Positions 58,126-64,000 of a DNA stretch of 64,000 nt are shown piece by piece; position 1 is the stretch's first letter, and the number at the start of each line of letters is the position of its first letter. The position numbers and the translations under genes are program-made. Source of the DNA: a candidate division Hyd24-12 bacterium UBA6080 (GTDB lineage Bacteria; Fermentibacterota; Fermentibacteria; Fermentibacterales; JCC-6); assembly GCA_002436025.1 (NCBI GenBank), contig DIXM01000004.1, positions 15,896 through 79,895 of the forward strand, in the 5' to 3' direction. A model generated the notes under the pieces. It saw only the letters and a list, made by a program, of their open reading frames with translations, did no database searches and was not told the origin of the DNA.

Positions 58126-59206
58126 ATACGTTGACCATCCTGTACTCCCTGCTGCCCAGCCCTATGCGTTCCCCGCGCTCAAGGGCTTTCGTGCCGTCGG
58201 TCTGGGGCCTGTGAGCCCTGAACTTGTCGGTGCCCGCGGGGCATGTGACGGGTGAACCCGGGATCGTATCGGCAGCGGTCACCATGTCCAGAGATGCCTG
58301 GTCGAGGGCCACAGGGTCCTTTGACGCGAGAACGCCGATGTCGGCCACCATCGGGTTTCCGCCGTTTCTCATGCAGTCGCAGTCCGGCGTTACGTTCAGA
58401 AGGAAATTGACGTAGTACTTCACCTTCACGGCAATGGTAACCGCCAGGGCGTATTCGGTGAGCCTTCGTGTGAACTCGCCCGATTCCTGATTCCAGTCCA
58501 CCCCTATGGCGCCCACCGGGCACCGCTGAAGGCATTCGCCGCAGCCGGTACACCGCGAAGCGTTCAACACCGCAAGCCCCTCCTGCATCGAGAGGGCGCC
58601 GGACCCGCAGGACTCGATGCATGTGCCGCACCCTGAGCAGAACTTTGATTTCACCCTGGGTTTTACCGACGAGTGCTGGAAGAGCTTGCCTCCCCTGGAC
58701 GCGAAACCCATGCCCAGGTTTTTCAAGGCCCCCCCGAAACCGGCCAGCAGATGTCCCTTGAAGTGGCTGAGAACCACAGCCGCATCGGTTTCAGAGAGTA
58801 TGGCCGCAAGCCTTGCAGTTCGCGTTTCGCACCAGCTCGGAAGGTCGACCTTGATCTCGCTGGTTCCCCTCAGGCCGTCCGCCACTATGAAGGGTGGAAG
58901 CCCCGGCATGGAGAACCCGTGCTGATGGGCCAGAACGTGGTAATCGGGCGCTGACATCCTTCTTCCGCCGTAGAGCACGGTCGTGTCGGTCAAAAATGCG
59001 CGTCCCGCCGGGAGATCAAAGGCGTCGACGACCTGTTTTACGATTCGGGCCGGGATGAAGGTGGTGTTTCCATCCTCTCCAGGGTGGATCTTTATCGCGG
59101 CAAGGCTTGTGCCTTTTTCCGGGATCACAGCTCCTGCGGGTTTAACAAGCCTTCTGAAGCCCTCGGGGTTCATGTCTCGCTCGGGGAGAAAGTACACATC
59201 GGTCAT
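58124..59206 (-). CDS. DUF362 domain protein with two 4Fe-4S clusters
   Basis: A 360-aa cytosolic iron-sulfur protein. The DUF362 part includes VVLSHFKGHLLAGFGGALKNLG (short quotes: VVLSHFKGHLLAGFGG, ALKNLGMGF) and LASKDPVALDQASLD. Two clusters, CSGCGTCIESC and CTGCGECLQRCPVG, sit in the middle. Members of the family are redox partners of unknown substrate, often beside ferredoxin-dependent enzymes. ATG at 59206 has AAAGGCGGTG upstream and replaces a longer frame that runs back into alr. Divergent from alr across 82 bp. Confidence 0.85.
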   Translation of the reverse strand: MTDVYFLPERDMNPEGFRRLVKPAGAVIPEKGTSLAAIKIHPGEDGNTTFIPARIVKQVVDAFDLPAGRAFLTDTTVLYGGRRMSAPDYHVLAHQHGFSMPGLPPFIVADGLRGTSEIKVDLPSWCETRTARLAAILSETDAAVVLSHFKGHLLAGFGGALKNLGMGFASRGGKLFQHSSVKPRVKSKFCSGCGTCIESCGSGALSMQEGLAVLNASRCTGCGECLQRCPVGAIGVDWNQESGEFTRRLTEYALAVTIAVKVKYYVNFLLNVTPDCDCMRNGGNPMVADIGVLASKDPVALDQASLDMVTAADTIPGSPVTCPAGTDKFRAHRPQTDGTKALERGERIGLGSREYRMVNV

Positions 59207-59288
59207 GGTCACCGCCTTTCGGGAATGGGAATATAACCTTTGCCGGGCTTTGCTTGCGGGTTTTTTCCTTTCAAAGTATTCTTCGGCC

Positions 59289-60431
59289 ATGAGCAGTCTT
59301 GTCTGGGTTGAACTGGAAGCCGGCGCCCCCGATAACAACCTTCGGGAGATACGCCGAAGCCACGGTTTCAGTGGGATTCACTGTGCGGTGCTGAAGAGCA
59401 ACGCTTACGGTCACGGCATCAGGGAGATGAGAACCCTGGTGGACGAGGCCCACTGGCTTGCGGTCAACTCCCTCGACGAGGGGCTTGAGCTGAGGGGGCT
59501 GGGGGAAACCCGGCCGGTCCTGCTCCTGGGCCATGTTGATCTGGCAAGGCTATCCGAAGCACGCGAGGCCGATCTCAGGCTGATCGTCTACAACAGTGAA
59601 ACCCTGGCGGCCGTTGCCTCACTTCCCCCGTCCGCAGGACAGTTTCGTGTGCACCTTCATCTGGAAACCGGCACCTGGCGCCAGGGAGTGCTGCCTGAAG
59701 ACGCATGCGGTTTTGCCGGGCGGATCATGAACATGCCCGGTGTATTCCTCGAGGGCATTAGCACCCACTTCGCGAACATCGAGGACACACTTGAGCACAA
59801 CTACGCCAGAATGCAGCTCGACACCTTTGAAAAGGTATGCCGTGACCTGTCAGAGGCGGGCATCGATCCCCCCGTGCGTCACACGGCATGCACCGCGGCC
59901 GCCATTCTCTTCCGCAACACCCATTTCAGCATGCTCAGGACGGGCATCGGCGTTTACGGCCTGTGGCCCTCAAGGGAGACAAGGCTGTCCGCTGAAACCG
60001 CGGGCCTTCCCATCCCGGCTCTGAGACCAGTGATGACCTGGAAGACCAGGGTCGTTCAGGTGAAGAACGTTCCAAGAGGTTGCTACATAGGCTACGGATG
60101 CACTTACCGCACCACAAGGCCCACCGTCATGGCTGTTCTGCCCGTGGGGTACGCCGACGGGTACAGACGCGCCGCTGGCAATGTGGGGTGGGTGCTTCTG
60201 AAGGGTATGCGTGCTCCCGTGATGGGAAGGGTCTGCATGAACCTCATCATGGTTGACGTGACGGACATCCCGGACGTGCGTCTCGAGGAAGAGGTCACCC
60301 TTCTCGGGTCCTCCGGCGACGAGAGCATATCCGCGGAACTCATGGGTTCATGGTGCGGAACGATAAACTACGAGATCGTCACAGGGGTGTCGCCTCTTCT
60401 GCCCCGCAGGATAGTTTTGGGGGAGCGGTGA
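59289..60431 (+). CDS. alr: Alanine racemase
   Basis: A 380-aa PLP enzyme making D-alanine for peptidoglycan. The PLP-lysine is K36 in CAVLKSNAYGHG, the catalytic Tyr is in VGYADGYRR, and HTACTAAAI plus RTGIGVYGL are family blocks. The ATG at 59289 has no strong ribosome site. Its TGA overlaps the MBL gene GTG by 3 bases (GTGA). It heads a three-gene unit with the MBL-fold hydrolase and the NamZ-like enzyme. Confidence 0.93.
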   Translation: MSSLVWVELEAGAPDNNLREIRRSHGFSGIHCAVLKSNAYGHGIREMRTLVDEAHWLAVNSLDEGLELRGLGETRPVLLLGHVDLARLSEAREADLRLIVYNSETLAAVASLPPSAGQFRVHLHLETGTWRQGVLPEDACGFAGRIMNMPGVFLEGISTHFANIEDTLEHNYARMQLDTFEKVCRDLSEAGIDPPVRHTACTAAAILFRNTHFSMLRTGIGVYGLWPSRETRLSAETAGLPIPALRPVMTWKTRVVQVKNVPRGCYIGYGCTYRTTRPTVMAVLPVGYADGYRRAAGNVGWVLLKGMRAPVMGRVCMNLIMVDVTDIPDVRLEEEVTLLGSSGDESISAELMGSWCGTINYEIVTGVSPLLPRRIVLGER

Positions 60432-61189
60432 ACTTCAGGGTCGTTGGCTGCGAAGGCTCAAGGCTCGAGGAGAGCAGGCTCGTGACAATGCTTCTCGGGC
60501 ACCGGGTAATGCTGGATGCGGGCAGCGCATGCAGCGTGCCTCCCCGGATACAGGACGGTCTCGAAATGGTCCTCCTGACGCATGCGCACCTCGATCATCT
60601 TCTGGAACTGGGTTTTCTTCTGGACAACGTCATCGGTTTCAGAAAGCGCCCCCTCACCGTCATGGGAAGCTCCGCATGCATATCCATAATCAGGGAGCAC
60701 TACATGAACGACCGCCTCTGGCCGGATTTCAGTCGTATAACCTCCGGGGGCGTTCCCGTTCTTGAGTATCGTGAAATGCCTGATCTCTCCTGGTTCGAGC
60801 TTCCGGGGGGGATCATGGCCATGTCGGTTCCCGTGAACCATCCCGCAGGGGCCCGGGGTTTCATTTTCCGTGCGGGCAGCTCGGCAATGGTCTACAGCGG
60901 CGACACCGGACCCACCGAAGAGCTGTGGCGAAGGGCCCGGGAGATCCCCGGGCTTGCAATGGCCTGGGTGGAATGCTCCTTTCCGGACAGGCTCCGTGAC
61001 CTGGCAATAGCCAGTGACCACCTCTGCCCCAGCCTCGCCCGTGACCAGATGACCCTGCTGGGCCGACCCGAGGTCCCCCGTTACGCCTTTCACCTGAAAA
61101 AGCGGCTTCGGGAAGAGACCCTGTCCGAACTGGGAACCGATTTCCTTGTGCCGGAAAACGGAGACAGTTTCCTTCTGGGCGGCCCGTGA
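60428..61189 (+). CDS. MBL-fold metallohydrolase (class II cAMP phosphodiesterase-like)
   Basis: A 253-aa metallo-beta-lactamase-fold protein. The metal site is THAHLDHLLELG (H52, H54, D56, H57), with VNHPAGARGFIF, VYSGDTGPTEELW and VECSFPD supplying the rest. The HAHLDH spacing and the strand order resemble class II cyclic-nucleotide phosphodiesterases, though the usual G after the motif is E here. Nucleotide or another phosphodiester substrate possible. GTG start (GGGGGAG upstream) overlaps the alr stop; its own stop overlaps the next GTG. Confidence 0.8.
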   Translation: MNFRVVGCEGSRLEESRLVTMLLGHRVMLDAGSACSVPPRIQDGLEMVLLTHAHLDHLLELGFLLDNVIGFRKRPLTVMGSSACISIIREHYMNDRLWPDFSRITSGGVPVLEYREMPDLSWFELPGGIMAMSVPVNHPAGARGFIFRAGSSAMVYSGDTGPTEELWRRAREIPGLAMAWVECSFPDRLRDLAIASDHLCPSLARDQMTLLGRPEVPRYAFHLKKRLREETLSELGTDFLVPENGDSFLLGGP

Positions 61190-62289
61190 ACTTCGGTGCC
61201 CTTTCGGGCAGGCGCGTCTGCCTGCTCTCCCATTGCGCCGCTGTGGGGGCAGACCTTCACACAACGGCCAGGGCTTTGCACCGTGAGGGGCTGTTGCACT
61301 CCGTTCTCGGCCCTCAGCACGGTTACTGGGCCGAAACCCAGGACAACATGGTCGAGTGGGAGGGGTTTCCGCACCCGGGACTCGGGGTTCCACTGCACAG
61401 CCTTTACGGCGGCACAAGGGTTCCCACCGATGCCATGCTTGAGGGTTCTGACGCCCTGCTTGCGGACATCATCGACGTGGGGAGCCGCTACTACACCTAC
61501 ATCTACTCCATGGCGCTCACCATGCGAAAATGTTCGGAAAAGGGCATTCCCTTCTTTGTCGTGAACAGACGCAATCCATTGGGGCATACCTTTGTGGAGG
61601 GGCCCATCCTCGACCCGGCCTTTAAAAGCTTTGTGGGAATGTACCCCATTCCCGTAAGGCACGGGCTGTCGGTGGGGGAACTGGCCCGATTGTTCGCTGA
61701 ACTTGACGGACTGCCCGAACCGGGGATCATTGAGCCCGACGAAAGCCCCTGGGTCATGCCCAGCCCCAACATGCCCACACACGACACCGCTCTTGTCTAC
61801 CCGGGCATGTGTCTGCTCGAAGCTACCAATCTGTCCGAGGGTAGGGGCACGACCAGACCCTTCGAGATCTTCGGAGCCCCTTGGCTTGACCCTTGGCGTC
61901 TCTCGGAGGCGCTTGAGGGAACCCCCTTCCTGATGGGTGCCAGGCTTCGCCCTCTCTACTTCATACCCACGTTCCAGAAGCATGCAGGTCTGAAGTGCGG
62001 GGGCGCCCAGCTCCATGTCACCGATCCCGATGCGTTCAGACCCTTTCTCGCCGGCCTCGGGATCCTCGAGTATTGTTTCAGGTCGGGAGAGACCCGGTGG
62101 AACCCCCCTCCCTACGAGTACGAATACCTGAAGATGCCCATCGACATCCTCGCGGGCTCTTCCTCTGTGCGCGAAGCCGTGGACCGGCACGACACCGGGG
62201 CGCTGCGGGAGTTGTCCGTCACCCCGCTTTCCCGTTACCGCACTGTCATCTCCGGGGTGGTCAAAGACCCCTTCAGGTTCATGAACTGA
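61186..62289 (+). CDS. DUF1343/NamZ-like exo-beta-N-acetylmuramidase (GH171), no signal peptide
   Basis: A 367-aa enzyme of the NamZ (DUF1343) family that removes terminal MurNAc from peptidoglycan fragments. FGPQHGYWAETQ-type start (LGPQHGYWAETQD), DVGSRYYTYIYSM, WVMPSPNMP, NLSEGRGTTRPFEIFGAPW and VGMYPIPVRHGLSVGELA are all present. Known NamZ proteins are exported; this one starts directly at VNFGALSGRR with no hydrophobic segment, so a cytosolic muropeptide-recycling role is inferred. Encoded with alr by GTGA overlap. Confidence 0.88.
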   Translation: MNFGALSGRRVCLLSHCAAVGADLHTTARALHREGLLHSVLGPQHGYWAETQDNMVEWEGFPHPGLGVPLHSLYGGTRVPTDAMLEGSDALLADIIDVGSRYYTYIYSMALTMRKCSEKGIPFFVVNRRNPLGHTFVEGPILDPAFKSFVGMYPIPVRHGLSVGELARLFAELDGLPEPGIIEPDESPWVMPSPNMPTHDTALVYPGMCLLEATNLSEGRGTTRPFEIFGAPWLDPWRLSEALEGTPFLMGARLRPLYFIPTFQKHAGLKCGGAQLHVTDPDAFRPFLAGLGILEYCFRSGETRWNPPPYEYEYLKMPIDILAGSSSVREAVDRHDTGALRELSVTPLSRYRTVISGVVKDPFRFMN

Positions 62290-62349
62290 GCCTTCGGCTG
62301 GGCCGTTCCTTATATTCCCCCCTCACAACCTGCCTGAACGGAAAAACCT

Positions 62350-63135
62350 GTGCGCATAGCAGTGATAAGCGACATACACGGCAACCTTCCCGCGCTGGAA
62401 GCTGCGTGGCGGTCAGTGGCAACTTTCTCCCCCGACATGACGGTCTGCCTGGGTGACCTGGTCCAGTTCGGACCCTCGCCGGACCAGGTGGTATCGTTCA
62501 TAAGAACCCACGGGATCGAGACTGTCCAGGGCAATTGCGACAGGGCCGCGGGCCGTGGACGGACCGACAGCGGTGACGAGTTCGAGAACCCGCACTGGCG
62601 GAAGCTCGCCTCGGAAACCCTTCGCTGGACCATTGAGAATCTCTCCCCCGAGTCGGGTGCGTTCCTCAGGGGTCTTCCCGACGGCAAACGCTTCCTTCTC
62701 GACAGACAGAGCGCCCTGTTCGTTCACGGGCTTCCCGGAAGGCTGAACGAGGGCCTTCCCGCGGAAACCGCCCACGAGGTCCACGACATGGTGCTCAGCC
62801 GGAACGACTGCAGGATACTGGTGTGCGGCCACACCCACGAGCCCATGGTGGTGAAAAGGCCCGGCGGGATCATCGTGAACCCAGGCGGCGTAGGGGTAGG
62901 CACAAGGCCCGGCGGCGGCACGCTGGCTGTGATCGACATCGGGGAGGGGATCGAACCGGTCGTCGAGATAGTGGGTTTCGACTACGACGTCAGAGCGCTT
63001 GAACTTGATTTCATGGATGCGGGCATTCCCGAAACTTTTTTTCACTGCGCCAGGCTCGGGAGGGATCCCAGGGGGACGTGGCACACCGAAGACCCCCGTC
63101 TGAGGCAGGAGTGGGCGAGTATCGTCCGGCTTTGA
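62350..63135 (+). CDS. Calcineurin-like metallophosphoesterase (YfcE-type)
   Basis: A 261-aa enzyme with the metal motifs AVISDIHGN, GDLVQFGP, GNCD and CGHTHEP in the usual order. Closest in layout to the YfcE/MJ0936 phosphodiesterases. The last 60 residues extend beyond the catalytic fold. GTG start at 62350. The end overlaps an oppositely oriented membrane gene by about 125 bp. Substrate unknown. Confidence 0.88.
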   Translation: MRIAVISDIHGNLPALEAAWRSVATFSPDMTVCLGDLVQFGPSPDQVVSFIRTHGIETVQGNCDRAAGRGRTDSGDEFENPHWRKLASETLRWTIENLSPESGAFLRGLPDGKRFLLDRQSALFVHGLPGRLNEGLPAETAHEVHDMVLSRNDCRILVCGHTHEPMVVKRPGGIIVNPGGVGVGTRPGGGTLAVIDIGEGIEPVVEIVGFDYDVRALELDFMDAGIPETFFHCARLGRDPRGTWHTEDPRLRQEWASIVRL

Positions 63136-64000
63136 TGCCTTTTGCTGGCGAGTTCTCTCCCTGTTCCGGGAATCCTTGAAGTGACCTCAGTTCTTCCGGT
63201 ATGACGCACCCGCTCCCGTTCCGGTATTGCACTATCTCCTGCATTGCCTCCATGCGGGGCATGGAGAAAACCATGTGGTTCGACGTTATCCATGCATATG
63301 AATGGATACAGCCGGTGAAAGCCAGGAAATAAACTGCAAAGGTCGCAGTGCCCGAGCGCCGGAGTAGAAGAAGGTTTCTAAAGGCGAGCACCGAGGGCGG
63401 TATCGCTGCTGCGGCAACCAGATTCCAGTCGAAGTATGGTCCGAGCCCGAGGCGCCATCCGTAGGCCATTGCCAGAAATCCCAGCGAAGCTGCCCCCAGG
63501 AATCGATTGAAACCGTCGTTTTTAAGGTTCCCCGTGAAAATGAGGACAAGCGGTACCCACCAGAAGGGGAACAGCAGGAACAGAACGCCGGTGACAGCGT
63601 TGTAGTAGGTAAGTGATGGCCTTGCAAGCATGTCGATAGTTGTCCGGTCAACTCCCGAGCCCAGTAGATGGCTGTTCTGAAGGTCCCGCAGATTAAGCCC
63701 GTTGTCAGCCGCGATGATGAAGACAAAGAGCAGGGCGGTGATCATTGCGACAATGGACAGGACAGCATCTCTCCGGGCTTTCATCCTCCACGCCCTGATC
63801 CACAACAGAAGGTGCGCCGGCATCAGGCAAAGGGCCATCAGGTGCATGGACACGGCCAGCGCCAGCAAAAGGCCTGGCGTGACGATGCTGAGCCGGTCCT
63901 CAAGGTATTCCCGTGAAGCCCAGATGTATGCCATGCAAAGGGCCATCACCCCGGCGTAGTTCTCCACATCCCCGAAAAAGGCCTGCATGAATCCCCCGGA
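63011..64000 (-). CDS. GT-C-type membrane protein, 5' end beyond the window
   Basis: A polytopic membrane protein open through the right window edge (in-frame SGGF precedes the first Met at 63988). FFGDVENYAGVMALCMAYIW near the edge and later helices resemble polyprenyl-phosphate-dependent GT-C glycosyltransferases of the FCB group. The C-terminal 40 residues are low in hydrophobicity and lie over the antisense 3' end of the phosphoesterase gene, so the exact stop deserves checking. Confidence 0.7.
   Translation of the reverse strand, partial: SGGFMQAFFGDVENYAGVMALCMAYIWASREYLEDRLSIVTPGLLLALAVSMHLMALCLMPAHLLLWIRAWRMKARRDAVLSIVAMITALLFVFIIAADNGLNLRDLQNSHLLGSGVDRTTIDMLARPSLTYYNAVTGVLFLLFPFWWVPLVLIFTGNLKNDGFNRFLGAASLGFLAMAYGWRLGLGPYFDWNLVAAAAIPPSVLAFRNLLLLRRSGTATFAVYFLAFTGCIHSYAWITSNHMVFSMPRMEAMQEIVQYRNGSGCVIPEELRSLQGFPEQGENSPAKGIKAGRYSPTPASDGGLRCATSPWDPSRAWRSEKKFRECPHP

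Overview
This window comes from a GC-rich, anaerobic, Gram-negative (outer-membrane) bacterium. Three large secreted proteins end in Por/type IX-secretion-like (FlgD-fold) sorting domains, two barrel proteins resemble PorV/PorQ, and the metabolic genes are oxygen-sensitive: class III ribonucleotide reductase, 2-oxoacid:ferredoxin oxidoreductase and several Fe-S flavoproteins. Together these suggest the FCB superphylum outside classical Bacteroidetes. A Fermentibacterota-like lineage is my best guess, by gene flavour only. TTG and GTG starts, ATGA/GTGA overlaps and strong Shine-Dalgarno sites are common.

Layout. 1-1.1 kb: 3' end of a 23S rRNA gene, 5S rRNA and a clear terminator. 1.1-10 kb: methyltransferase, Fpg/Nei-like protein, MFS exporter, cNMP-GGDEF regulator, six-repeat secreted protein, DUF45 metallopeptidase, 2-hydroxyacid dehydrogenase and a large secreted deacetylase-like protein. 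10.1-13.1 kb: nrdD, a separate 50-aa glycyl-radical tail gene and nrdG, overlapping end to end. 13.3-25.6 kb: EamA transporter; asnB, a glutamate-cysteine-ligase-like gene and glnS; trmFO; an oxidoreductase, a catalytically dead ABC-ATPase-like protein and a membrane protein; clpB. 26-33 kb: a surface-polysaccharide or lipid-glycan cluster (B12 radical SAM, three GT2, a GT-C, a methyltransferase). 34-37 kb: 2-oxoacid:ferredoxin oxidoreductase with fused beta-gamma subunits. 37-39 kb: two PorV-like barrels. 39-52 kb: a kinase-less PAS sensor, leuS, comM, gingipain-like protease and an EF-G paralogue. 52-58 kb: a two-subunit amino-acid dehydrogenase, and a peptidylarginine-deiminase-like secreted enzyme with all expected catalytic residues. 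58-64 kb: DUF362 ferredoxin protein, an alr/MBL/NamZ-like operon, a phosphoesterase and a GT-C enzyme that runs off the window.

How the genes work together. The window mixes housekeeping genes (rRNA, GlnRS, LeuRS, TrmFO, ClpB, ComM) with an anaerobic amino-acid-fermenting theme: secreted protease and deiminase, amino-acid dehydrogenase, branched-chain/2-oxoacid oxidoreductase. A cell-envelope theme runs beside it: glycosyltransferases, alanine racemase and NamZ. No CRISPR array, tRNA gene, integrase or complete insertion sequence was seen. The only mobile-like signal is a 29-bp repeat present twice in inverted orientation, once inside the 5' end of trmFO.

The most unusual items are the split nrdD, the pseudo-ABC ATPase pair, the repeat inside trmFO, the apparent duplication of the nrdG tail on the far side of a secreted-protein gene, and the gingipain plus PPAD-like pair outside Bacteroidetes.
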